Assembly (NCBI GenBank): GCA_005879245.1
Contig: VBLA01000119.1
Location: 1 to 12,946, forward strand
Reading direction: 5' to 3'
Source of the DNA: Deltaproteobacteria bacterium
GTDB taxonomy: Bacteria; Desulfobacterota; Binatia; DP-6
Length of the DNA: 12,946 nucleotides
In this document: positions 1-9,149 of the stretch, piece after piece
Layout of the letters: every line of letters begins with the position of its first letter
How positions within the stretch are numbered: position 1 is the first letter of the stretch
Program-made: the position numbers and the translations under genes
The notes under the pieces: model-generated
What the model was told of the DNA's origin: nothing
Databases searched by the model: none
Seen by the model: only the letters and a program-made list of their open reading frames with translations

Positions 1-2449
<2,449 letters not shown>

Positions 2450-2491
2450 CGCGTCTTTATCCCTCCTGGTTACCGGTTGGGTCGGTCGCGA

Positions 2492-2875
2492 TCACTTGAG
2501 CTCCACCGTCGCGCCGGACTCTTCGAGCTTCTTCTTGATCGCCTCCGCCTCGGCTTTGGGGATGGCTTCCTTCACGGGCTTCGGCGCGCCGTCGACCAGG
2601 TCCTTGGCTTCCTTGAGCCCGAGGCCGGTCAGCTCGCGGACGACCTTGATCACCTGGATCTTCTTGTCACCGGCGCCCGTCAGGACGACGGTGAACTCCT
2701 CCTTCTCCGGCGCGGCGGCAGCAGCGGGCGCCGCCGCGGCGCCCCCGCCCGCGATCGCCATCGGCGCCGCGGCCGACACCCCGAGCTCGGACTCCAGCTC
2801 TTTCACGAGCTGGGCCGCGTCCATCAAGCTCATGTTCTTCAAATAGTCCTTGACCTGATCGCGCGTCACGTCCAT
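2492..2875 (-). CDS. rplL: 50S ribosomal protein L7/L12
   Basis: Stalk protein L7/L12 (127 aa, full length); its dimers sit on L10 and recruit translational GTPases. The N-terminal dimerisation helices (about 1-35) are followed by an Ala-rich flexible hinge (about 36-57) and the globular C-terminal domain with [20 protein letters not shown] (helices that contact EF-Tu and EF-G). The start is supported by an AGGAG about 8 nt upstream. It lies 37 nt after rplJ and only 42 nt before rpoB, so the long attenuator-bearing rplL-rpoB spacer known from E. coli is absent. Identification is secure from the sequence. Confidence 0.98.
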   Translation of the reverse strand: MDVTRDQVKDYLKNMSLMDAAQLVKELESELGVSAAAPMAIAGGGAAAAPAAAAAPEKEEFTVVLTGAGDKKIQVIKVVRELTGLGLKEAKDLVDGAPKPVKEAIPKAEAEAIKKKLEESGATVELK

Positions 2876-2912
2876 TCGCTCACTCCTTCCTGGTCGAAGC
2901 CTTGTCTACCCG

Positions 2913-3458
2913 CTACGCCGGCTCCCCGGCCTCGGCGCCGGGGGCGCGTTTACCGATCGCGTCGACGAGCCGCGCGAGACGGGCCGCGGGCTCATTCAGC
3001 GTCCGCAGGAGCTGCGCCGCGGGGGCCTGCAGCAGCCCGAGGAGTTGCGCGATGATTACCTCACGCGCTGGCAGCGTTGCGAGCGCCTTCACCTCGGCGG
3101 CGGGCAGCACCTGTCCATCGAGGATCGCGCCCTTGATCTCGAGCTTGGGCAGCTCCTCGGCAAGCTTCACGACCACCTTCGCCATGGCGACCGGATCGCG
3201 GAAGCCGATGAGGAGCGCGAGCGGTCCCTGGAACAAAGGACCCAGCTGCTCGTAGCGCGAGGATGAGGCCGAGACCGCACGCTTGGCGAGCGTGTTCTTG
3301 GCGACACGGCAGCGCCCATCGGCTTCGCGGATCGCCCTTCGCAGGCGATTCATCTGCCCGGCCGTCAGTCCGCGATACTCGGCCAGCACGGCAACCGTGG
3401 CGCGGCCGAGGTCACCACTCAGCTCCTGCACGCTATCGATCTTCTCGGCGCGTTTCAT
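2913..3458 (-). CDS. rplJ: 50S ribosomal protein L10
   Basis: L10 (181 aa) anchors the L7/L12 dimers to 23S rRNA. The globular N-terminal domain carries VAVLAEYRGLTAGQMNRLRR and VAKNTLAKRA; the C-terminal helix that binds L7/L12 follows IIAQLLGLLQAPAAQLLRTL, ending in an extra Ala/Gly-rich tail. The start ATG at 3458 has a GGGAGAGAG purine stretch just upstream. The gap to rplA is only 34 nt, so a long L10-L12-binding leader of the E. coli kind does not fit between the genes. Any autoregulation would need an element inside rplA or elsewhere. Confidence 0.97.
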   Translation of the reverse strand: MKRAEKIDSVQELSGDLGRATVAVLAEYRGLTAGQMNRLRRAIREADGRCRVAKNTLAKRAVSASSSRYEQLGPLFQGPLALLIGFRDPVAMAKVVVKLAEELPKLEIKGAILDGQVLPAAEVKALATLPAREVIIAQLLGLLQAPAAQLLRTLNEPAARLARLVDAIGKRAPGAEAGEPA

Positions 3459-3492
3459 TCACTCTCTCCCGCGGCGCGTGGGAAGCTTGCCA

Positions 3493-4197
3493 TCAGGCGG
3501 CGCGCGCCGTCGCGGGGTCGATCCGCACGGAGGGCCCCATGGTCGTGGCGACGGCGATGCTCTGCACGTAGTTGCCCTTGGATGCAGCGGGCTTCGCGCG
3601 CAGCAGGCTCGTGAGCAACGCCTGCGCATTGGCGAGCAGCTTCTCGGCACCGAAGCTCCGCTTGCCGATCGGCACGTGCACGATACCGGCCTTCTCGACC
3701 CGGAATTCCACCTTGCCGGCCTTGACCTCCCGCACCGCCTTGCCCACCTCGAAGGTCACGGTTCCCACCTTCGGGTTCGGCATGAGGCCACGCGGGCCGA
3801 GGATCTTCCCCAGACGACCGACGGCCCCCATCATGTCCGGGGTGGCGATGGCGGTGTCGAACTCGAGCCACTGCTCGTCCTGAATTTTCTTGGCGAGCTC
3901 CTCCGCTCCGACGTGATCGGCACCCGCCTCGCTCGCCTCCTTGGCCTTCTCGCCCTTGGCGAAGACGACGACACGGACGGCCTTACCCCGGCCGTGCGGC
4001 AGCACCACCGTCCCGCGCACGTTCTGATCGGCCTGGCGAGGATCCACGCCGAGCTTCACGGCGAGTTCCACCGTCTCGTCGAACTTCGTCACGCCTTCGG
4101 TTGTGACGAGGACTTGGATCGCCTCGTCGAGCGGATAGCGGCGCGCCCGATCGATCTTCGCGGCGGCCTGTCGGTAGCGCTTGCTATGCTTCGCCAT
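3493..4197 (-). CDS. rplA: 50S ribosomal protein L1
   Basis: L1 (234 aa, the usual length) forms the mobile L1 stalk that helps deacylated tRNA leave the E site; in many bacteria it also represses its own operon. Seen: [20 protein letters not shown] near the N-terminus, the [19 protein letters not shown] signature in the middle, and the C-terminal [19 protein letters not shown]. The start ATG at 4197 follows a GAGAGG. Nine nt separate it from rplK, indicating tight co-translation. No defects are visible. Confidence 0.98.
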   Translation of the reverse strand: MAKHSKRYRQAAAKIDRARRYPLDEAIQVLVTTEGVTKFDETVELAVKLGVDPRQADQNVRGTVVLPHGRGKAVRVVVFAKGEKAKEASEAGADHVGAEELAKKIQDEQWLEFDTAIATPDMMGAVGRLGKILGPRGLMPNPKVGTVTFEVGKAVREVKAGKVEFRVEKAGIVHVPIGKRSFGAEKLLANAQALLTSLLRAKPAASKGNYVQSIAVATTMGPSVRIDPATARAA

Positions 4198-4206
4198 GGA
4201 CGCCTC

Positions 4207-4629
4207 TCACACCACCTCGAGCCCGAGGCTCCGAGCGGTGCCCTCGATGGTCTTGACCGCCTGCGCCAGGTTCGACGCCGTCAGATCCGGCATCTTCAAG
4301 CGCGCGATCTCCTCGACCTGCTGGCGGGTGACCTGCCCGACCTGCTTCTTCCCAGTCTCTCCCGAGCCCTTCTCGATGCCCGCCGCGCGCTTGAGCAGCA
4401 CCGCCGCTGGCGGGGTCTTGGTGATGAACGTGAAGGAGCGGTCGGCGTAGACCGTGATGATGACGGGGATGATGAGCCCGGCCTGGGCCTGCGTCTGAGC
4501 GTTGAACGCCTTGCAGAACTCCATGATGTTCACGCCACGCTGCCCGAGTGCCGGCCCGACGGGCGGGCTCGGGTTCGCCTGGCCCGCCGGAATCTGCAGC
4601 TTGATCTCCGCGATGACCTTCTTCGCCAT
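4207..4629 (-). CDS. rplK: 50S ribosomal protein L11
   Basis: L11 (140 aa, full length) binds the GTPase-associated region of 23S rRNA and is needed for the RelA stringent response and thiostrepton binding. The N-terminal domain has [19 protein letters not shown] with the conserved prolines; the C-terminal RNA-binding domain has [20 protein letters not shown] and [14 protein letters not shown]. Only 3 nt lie between the nusG stop and this ATG, and the likely Shine-Dalgarno (GAGG) overlaps the nusG end. Confidence 0.98.
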   Translation of the reverse strand: MAKKVIAEIKLQIPAGQANPSPPVGPALGQRGVNIMEFCKAFNAQTQAQAGLIIPVIITVYADRSFTFITKTPPAAVLLKRAAGIEKGSGETGKKQVGQVTRQQVEEIARLKMPDLTASNLAQAVKTIEGTARSLGLEVV

Positions 4630-4632
4630 GCC

Positions 4633-5196
4633 TCACGCCTTCTCCACCTGCACGAAATCGAGCTCGACTGGCGTCGCCCGGCCGAAGATGCTGATCAGCA
4701 CCCGGAGCTTACCCTTCTCGGGCTTCACTTCTTCGACGACGCCGTTGAAGTCCTGGAAGGGACCGTCGATCACCTTCACCTGCTCGCCCTGCTCAAAGAG
4801 CACCTTCGGTTTGGGCTTGACTGCGCCCTCTTCCATCTGGTGCGTGATCTCGCGGACCTCGGCCTCGGAGATCGACGGGATCGCGCTCGGATCGGTCGCC
4901 CCGCCGAGGAAGCCCGTCACCTTGGGCGTCGATTTGACGATGTGCCAGGTCTCGTTGTTGAGCTGCATGTTCACGAGGATGTAGCCGGGGAAGAACTTGC
5001 GGGACGACGTCTTCTTCTTGCCCTTCACCAGCTCTACAACCTTCTCCGACGGAACCAGGATCTCGCCGAACAGATGGGGTTTGCCGAGCGAACGGATGCG
5101 CTCCTCGAGTGCCGCCTTCACCTTGTGCTCGTACCCCGAGTAGGTATGCACCACGTACCACTGACGCTCCCCGTCGCTCTGTTCCTTCATCAGCAT
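4633..5196 (-). CDS. nusG: Transcription termination/antitermination factor NusG
   Basis: NusG (187 aa) binds RNA polymerase through its NGN domain (about residues 10-115: WYVVHTYSGYEHKVKAALEE, then FFPGYILVNM) and Rho or S10 through its C-terminal KOW domain (about 135-187: GEQVKVIDGPFQDFNGVVEE). The start at 5196 shares one base with the secE stop (TGATG), so translation is probably coupled to secE; a second in-frame ATG two codons on (5190) is an alternative. No separate Shine-Dalgarno is seen, which fits coupling. Confidence 0.97.
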   Translation of the reverse strand: MLMKEQSDGERQWYVVHTYSGYEHKVKAALEERIRSLGKPHLFGEILVPSEKVVELVKGKKKTSSRKFFPGYILVNMQLNNETWHIVKSTPKVTGFLGGATDPSAIPSISEAEVREITHQMEEGAVKPKPKVLFEQGEQVKVIDGPFQDFNGVVEEVKPEKGKLRVLISIFGRATPVELDFVQVEKA

Positions 5197-5408
5197 CAGC
5201 CGAGCGCGTGCCGGACCAGCCAGGACAGTACGAAATCGACGAGTCCGAGATAGAGAGCGACGATCACCACCCCGATCACGACCACGAGCGTCGCCCCTTG
5301 GACCTCCTTGCGGGAGGGCCAGTGCACCTTCTTGAGCTCGGCCCAGGACTCCTCCAGGAACTCCCGTGAGCGCGTGACCGGCTGCTTGAGTGACTCGAGT
5401 GCGTTCAT
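5196..5408 (-). CDS. secE: Preprotein translocase subunit SecE
   Basis: SecE (70 aa) is the short single-helix form that clamps SecY in the Sec translocon. An amphipathic cytoplasmic helix (about 14-38, EESWAELKKVHWPSRKEV; the WPSRKE motif is diagnostic) is followed by one transmembrane segment (about 42-66). The ATG at 5408 lies 13 nt after the last base of tRNA-Trp and no Shine-Dalgarno is visible, so tRNA 3' processing should leave a very short leader. Overlaps nusG by one base. Confidence 0.96.
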   Translation of the reverse strand: MNALESLKQPVTRSREFLEESWAELKKVHWPSRKEVQGATLVVVIGVVIVALYLGLVDFVLSWLVRHALG

Positions 5409-5421
5409 GTCAGTGGAGATA

Positions 5422-5494
5422 CGGGTCAGGCAGGATTCGAACCTGCAACCCCCGGATTTGGAGTCCGGTGCTCTGCCGTTCGAGCTACTGACCC
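5422..5494 (-). tRNA. tRNA-Trp (CCA anticodon)
   Basis: Full cloverleaf of 73 nt: acceptor GGGTCAG/CTGACCC, D arm GCTC/GAGC, anticodon stem CCGGA/TCCGG with loop CTCCAAA (anticodon CCA), T arm GCAGG-TTCGAAT-CCTGC, discriminator G. The 3' CCA is not encoded. It sits between rpmG and secE, its usual place in this operon type. Confidence 0.97.
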
Positions 5495-5499
5495 AGCAC

Positions 5500-5515
5500 G
5501 CCGGGTTCGCCCGGC
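5500..5515 (-). other. Stable hairpin between rpmG and tRNA-Trp
   Basis: Perfect 6-bp inverted repeat GCCGGG/CCCGGC with a four-base loop (CGAA in the minus-strand transcript), 5 nt before tRNA-Trp. There is no U-tract after it, so it is more likely an RNA processing or stability element of the polycistronic transcript than a terminator. Function is inferred only. Confidence 0.45.
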
Positions 5516-5526
5516 TTCTCGTTTTC

Positions 5527-5679
5527 CTAGACCTTGCCCTCCTTGTGAAGCGTGTGGCCCCGACATGAAGGACAGAACTTCTTGAAGGCCAGCTTGTCGG
5601 TCGTCTTCTTCTTGTTCTTCGTGCTCGTGTAGTTCTTTCGCTTACAGCCGTCGCAGACGAGCGTGATCAGATCGCGCAT
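5527..5679 (-). CDS. rpmG: 50S ribosomal protein L33, zinc-ribbon type
   Basis: A 50-residue ORF on the minus strand, ATG 5679 to TAG 5527, preceded by AGAGAGG. It begins [17 protein letters not shown] and continues with [11 protein letters not shown] and [16 protein letters not shown]. Cysteines 9, 12, 36 and 39 form the two CxxC knuckles of the zinc-binding (C+) L33 form. L33 sits near the E site of the 50S subunit. It starts 13 nt after the encoded CCA of tRNA-Thr(GGT) and ends 32 nt before tRNA-Trp. tuf is often found just before it in related clusters but is absent here. Confidence 0.96.
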   Translation of the reverse strand: MRDLITLVCDGCKRKNYTSTKNKKKTTDKLAFKKFCPSCRGHTLHKEGKV

Positions 5680-5692
5680 CGCGGTACCTCTC

Positions 5693-5768
5693 TGGAGCCC
5701 ACGACCGGATTCGAACCGGTGACCTCTTCCTTACCAAGGAAGTGCTCTGCCGAATGAGCTACGTGGGC
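5693..5768 (-). tRNA. tRNA-Thr (GGT anticodon)
   Basis: Complete cloverleaf: acceptor GCCCACG/CGTGGGC, anticodon stem CTTCC/GGAAG with loop TTGGTAA (anticodon GGT), T arm ACCGG-TTCGAAT-CCGGT, discriminator T. The 3' CCA is encoded (5693-5695). In many proteobacteria this tRNA directly precedes tuf; here rpmG follows. Confidence 0.97.
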
Positions 5769-5778
5769 TAACTCTTCT

Positions 5779-5809
5779 GGGGGCCCGTGCGGTGCTCGCG
5801 CGCTGCGCC
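5779..5809. repeat. Partial copy of REP-like palindrome
   Basis: The 24 bases 5779-5802 are identical to 10139-10162, and the match continues imperfectly (with one gap) to about 5809. This is the left half of the palindromic unit found complete at 10136-10197. The right half is missing and the copy runs directly into the broken tRNA-Gly gene, so the junction is a deletion or misjoin point. Confidence 0.75.
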
Positions 5810-5852
5810 CGAGCTTGGAAGGCTCGCGCTCTACCACCTGAGCTACTCCCGC
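5810..5852 (-). tRNA. tRNA-Gly (TCC), truncated after the anticodon arm
   Basis: The first 43 nt of a tRNA-Gly: acceptor 5' strand GCGGGAG, D arm GCTC/GAGC, anticodon stem CGAGC/GCTCG with loop CTTCCAA (anticodon TCC). The variable loop, T arm and 3' acceptor strand are absent; the sequence passes into the REP-like repeat. It could not fold into a functional tRNA. Its position between tRNA-Tyr and tRNA-Thr(GGT) is the normal one for glyT in this cluster, so it is a damaged resident gene, not a chance match. Confidence 0.85.
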
Positions 5853-5886
5853 AGATCATCAATCGCGTCGTCACCCGGCCAAAGAA

Positions 5887-5969
<83 letters not shown>

Positions 5970-6000
5970 ACAGCAGATCCTCAACAGCAACACGCCCGGC

Positions 6001-6075
6001 TGGAGCCGATGGTCGGAGTCGAACCGACGACCTGCTGATTACAAGTCAGCTGCTCTACCCCTGAGCTACATCGGC
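6001..6075 (-). tRNA. tRNA-Thr (TGT anticodon)
   Basis: Complete cloverleaf: acceptor GCCGATG/CATCGGC, anticodon stem GCTGA/TCAGC with loop CTTGTAA (anticodon TGT), T arm GTCGG-TTCGACT-CCGAC, discriminator T, with CCA encoded at 6001-6003. First gene of the operon, about 120 nt after the promoter. Confidence 0.97.
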
Positions 6076-6197
6076 GGCCGCGCCGCACCACGACCGGGCG
6101 CTCCGTTCGAGACTTTCCCGCAACCTCCTTGGCCGTTCCGCGTCCGGAGCGGCAGTGGCGAGGAGCACCAACACCTCTACTGGTGAGTAAACGCGGC

Positions 6198-6227
6198 TTT
6201 ATAGCACCGCCTCTTCAGGCTAGTCAA
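6198..6227 (-). promoter_or_regulatory. Sigma70-like promoter of the tRNA-secE-nusG-rpl-rpoB operon
   Basis: On the minus strand, TTGACT (6227-6222) and TATAAA (6203-6198) are separated by 18 nt. This is close to consensus and stands out in GC-rich DNA. It lies 25 nt after the rlmB stop and about 120 nt before tRNA-Thr(TGT). No comparable promoter was noticed between the later genes, whose gaps are mostly a few to 40 nt, so this is probably the main promoter for the stable-RNA and ribosomal genes. Confidence 0.8.
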
Positions 6228-6252
6228 CGAACGGCAGGGGAACAACGACGTT

Positions 6253-7020
6253 CTAGGATGTCGGCGACCGGCCGATGACCTCGTACAGGGCGATCCCGAC
6301 CGCGACCCCGACGTTGAGGGACTCGACCTGGGCCTGCATCGGGATGGAAACCGCGAAGTCACACGTTCGCCGTACCAGTGGGCGAAGCCCCTCCCCCTCC
6401 CCGCCGGCGACCAGGACGGCCCGCTCGGGAGGCGAGTGCGCCGGCAGCGGCTCCCCGCCGCGCGGAACGAGGGCCACGAGCCAGAACCCGCTCTCCTTGA
6501 GCCTCCCCAGCGCCTGCACCAGGTTCGGCACACGGACCACCGGACGATCGAAGAGAACCCCCGCGGCCGTGGCCACGACGACCCCGGTCACTCCCACGCT
6601 CCGGTCACGGGGGAGGAGGACCCCACCGACTCCGAAGGCACCCGCCGTTCGCAGGATCGCTCCCAGGTTGCGTGGGTCCTGGACCCCGTCCAGAGCGAGA
6701 ACGCTCCGGCAGGCCGGGGCGAGCAGACGCTCCAGCGGCGCATACGAGAAGGCGGGCGAAAAGGCTACGGCCCCCTGGTGGTGAGGGGACCGCGCCAGGC
6801 GGTCCAGGGTAGTACGCTCGGCGACCTCCACCGGGACGCCTCGTTTCCCCGCGGCGGTCTCGAGCTCGTGCTGCCGCGGTCCACGACCAAGCAGCAGCCG
6901 CGTGCACGGGTGGGCACTCCGGAGCAACTCGAGCACCGGGTTGACCCCATAGACGACCAGGCCGGGTTCCGTACCACCCGCCGCAAATCCGCGTCTTCGG
7001 GTTGTTCGGCCCGAACGCAT
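6253..7020 (-). CDS. rlmB: 23S rRNA (guanosine-2'-O-)-methyltransferase RlmB, SpoU family
   Basis: SAM-dependent SpoU/TrmH (SPOUT) 2'-O-ribose methyltransferase, 255 aa, best assigned to RlmB (Gm2251 in the 23S P-loop). An N-terminal substrate-binding domain (about 20-90, VVYGVNPVLELLRS) precedes the knotted catalytic domain: motif 1 DPRNLGAILRTAGAFG with the conserved N and R, motif 2 LVAGGEGEGL, motif 3 SIPMQAQVESLNVGVA. The usual glycine in IPM-x-G is alanine here, a mild change. A basic Arg-rich N-terminus precedes the domain. It is close to E. coli RlmB in length, with no break. The gene diverges from lptF with about 25 nt between starts and ends just before the operon promoter. Assignment within SpoU (RlmB or TrmH-like) rests on length and the N-terminal domain. 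Confidence 0.88.
   Translation of the reverse strand: MRSGRTTRRRGFAAGGTEPGLVVYGVNPVLELLRSAHPCTRLLLGRGPRQHELETAAGKRGVPVEVAERTTLDRLARSPHHQGAVAFSPAFSYAPLERLLAPACRSVLALDGVQDPRNLGAILRTAGAFGVGGVLLPRDRSVGVTGVVVATAAGVLFDRPVVRVPNLVQALGRLKESGFWLVALVPRGGEPLPAHSPPERAVLVAGGEGEGLRPLVRRTCDFAVSIPMQAQVESLNVGVAVGIALYEVIGRSPTS
7004..7016. repeat. 13-bp palindrome at the rlmB/lptF divergent starts
   Basis: GTTCGG-C-CCGAAC is a perfect 6-bp inverted repeat around one base, lying in the first codons of rlmB and just upstream of lptF. It could be an operator in a divergent promoter region, but it is also coding and may be chance in GC-rich DNA. Confidence 0.3.
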
Positions 7021-7044
7021 CCGCTAGACGTGCCGCCCAGGGTG

Positions 7045-8125
7045 GTGCGGATCGTCCATCGCTACATCTTCCGTGAAATCCTCGTCCCGTTCGCGCTTGG
7101 GCTCTCGCTCTTCACGTTCGTCCTCCTCATCGCACGGCTGATCAAGCTGATCGAGCTCGTCGTCAACCGGGGCGTGCCGCTCGTCAGCGTGCTGCGTCTC
7201 CTCACCTACATCCTCCCCGCCTTCCTGGAGGTGACGCTTCCCATGGCGATGCTCCTCGCCATTCTGGTTGCCTTCGGCCGGCTCTCCGCCGACTCCGAGA
7301 TGGTTGCTCTTCGCAGCTCGGGCCTGAGCCTCTACCAGCTGGTCCCCCCCGTCGCGGTCTTCGTGATGATCGCGATGCTCCTCACCGGCGCGCTGTCGTT
7401 CTACGCCCGGCCGTGGGGAACCCGCTCCCTCAAGGGCGCGCTCTACGAGATCGCGCGGACCCGGGCGACCGCCGGGATCAAACCTCAGGTGTTCAACGAT
7501 GATTTCCCGGGCCTCGTGATCTACACCGAGGGCGTCGATCCCACGACCGATCGTCTGCGGCACGTTCTGGTAGCGGACGAGCGTGAGGCGGGGCAGCGGC
7601 AGACGATCTTCGCCCGCGAGGCGACGATGGTTTCCGACCCGCGGCTGCTGACCGCGGCAGGCGTTCGCCGCCGCCCGTCGCGATCGCGACCCGAGGGAGA
7701 TGACGCTTCCTCAGGTCCGACGGGCGATTGCCGCCAAGCAGGCGAGCGGGCAGCTCTACGTCTCCGAGCTGGTGGAGTATCACCGGAAATTCGCGATCCC
7801 GTTCGCGTGCATCGTTTTCGGACTCGTGGCCACCCCCCTCGGCGCACTGCCCGTGCGCGCCGCTCGTGCCCGCGGCTTCGCGGTCAGCCTGGTCATGATC
7901 TTCGTCTACTACATTCTGCTCTCGGCCGGGCAGGCGCTGGCCGAGCAGGAGCTGGTGCCCGCCGTGGTGGGACTCTGGCTACCGAATCTCCTGTTCGCGC
8001 TGCTCGGGCTGTATCTGTTCACACAGGTGGCCGGGGAGCGGACGGTCCTCAAGCTCGAGCGCTTGCAGAGCGCCGTGGACATGGTCCGGAGCAGGTTGCG
8101 GCTCCGCACGGAAGCCTCGTCATGA
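7045..8125 (+). CDS. lptF: LPS export permease LptF (internally broken)
   Basis: Inner-membrane permease of the LptB2FG transporter that extracts lipopolysaccharide for export. Start taken as GTG 7045 (giving MRIVHRYIFREILVPF); GTG 7042 or 7030 are alternatives. The N-terminal half shows transmembrane helices 1-3 and the coupling-helix motif FGRLSADSEMVALRSSG, then the start of the periplasmic jellyroll. At about 7650-7662 (residue ~204) the frame changes: upstream DPRLLTAAG, downstream FAAARRDRDPREMTLPQVRR, which leads into HRKFAIPFACIVFGLVATPLG and the last three helices. About 355-360 codons are present; perhaps 40-50 residues of jellyroll appear to be lost. The stop overlaps the lptG start (ATGA). 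Confidence 0.9.
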
Positions 8126-9107
8126 GGGTCGCCCGCCGGGCAGTGCCACGGATCGTGGCGCTGCACCTGGCCCGGGAATTCCTCTGGGCCTTCGCGCTCA
8201 CGCTCGGCGCCTTCATCGCCATCTACGTGATCGCCGACTTCTTCGACCGATTCGACAACTTCCTCCGCCACGATGCCTCGGGCGGAGCCATCGTCCGCTA
8301 CTTCCTCTTCAAGATCCCGTTGGTCATCACTCAGGTCACCCCCCTGGCGGTGCTGACCGGTGGCATCGTCGGGCTCGGGCTCCTCGCCCGCCAGCACGAG
8401 TTCGTCGCCCTCCGGGCGTGCGGGGTGAGCATCTGGCAGATGATCACGCCGCTCCTCGCCCTCGCGGCCCTGATCAGTGTCGCGGCGTTCGCGTGGAACG
8501 AGAGCGTCGTTCCCTACAGCGCCCACCGCTGGCACATGATCGAGACCGTCGAGATCAAGAAGCGCGCCCTGCCCACCGTCTTCATGGGCCACGACATCTG
8601 GTACCACGGGCGGGCGGGCTTCTATAACATCGAGCGCGTGAACGCGAAGCGGAGCGCCCTCTACGGCCTCCGCATCTACCACCTCGGAAGCGACTTTCGC
8701 CCGCAGCGCGTGGTCGAAGTGGATACCGCGACCTGGACGGACGACGGGTGGCAGTTCGCCGGCGCGCGCACCCGGCGGCTCACACCGGGTGGGGTCGAGG
8801 AGTCTCCCGGCCTTCCCGAGGGGTTCACGCTGCCCGAGACGCTGGAGGATTTTCGCGTCGCCTCAGTCGAGCCCGAGGAGCTGAGCTACGCCATGCTCCG
8901 TCGCCAGATCCGAGACCTCCGGCCTGGACGAGCGTCGCCGCCAGCGCGGGCGTGGGCATCGTCCTCGGGTTCGGCTACTTCGTGCTCATGGCGTTCGCTC
9001 GCGCGCTCGGGCAGAGTGGAGCGCTGTCGCCCATCCTTGCCGCGTGGTTAGCCAACGGCCTCTTCGCGCTGGTGGGCGGCTACTGCGTGCTCGGGGCCGA
9101 CGCCTAG
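8122..9107 (+). CDS. lptG: LPS export permease LptG (internally broken)
   Basis: Partner of LptF in the LptB2FG ABC exporter. ATG 8122 overlaps the lptF stop. The N-terminal part has LHLAREFLWAFALTLGAFIA (helix 1), the coupling motif LLARQHEFVALRACGVSIWQM and the periplasmic jellyroll (about 130-250, ending PEELSYAMLRRQIRDLR). At about 8917-8927 the reading switches to another frame: SVAASAGVGIVLGFGYFVLM, ending ANGLFALVGGYCVLGADA with TAG at 9105. The usual stretch carrying the K-x-A-x-P helix 4 segment is missing, about 38-40 codons by comparison with the family. As written the last two helices would not be made. Same pattern as lptF. Confidence 0.88.
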
Positions 9108-9122
9108 CGAGGGCCGAGAAGC

Positions 9123-9134
9123 GCGGGATCCCGC
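9123..9134. other. Short palindrome between convergent lptG and argC
   Basis: GCGGGATCCCGC is a perfect 12-bp palindrome (4-bp stem plus GATC loop) in the 42-nt gap between the lptG and argC stops. There is no T-tract on either side, so terminator function is only a possibility. Confidence 0.25.
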
Positions 9135-9149
9135 CCGGGGTCGCTCCGC

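Noticed and set aside
3283..5253. A 656-codon plus-strand open frame antisense to rplJ, rplA, rplK and nusG
   Set aside because: Same antisense effect; the opposite-strand products are unmistakable ribosomal proteins and NusG.
6436..9051. An apparent 871-codon plus-strand protein
   Set aside because: It is a chance open frame antisense to rlmB joined to parts of lptF and lptG that share a frame; the true starts are at about 7045 and 8122.
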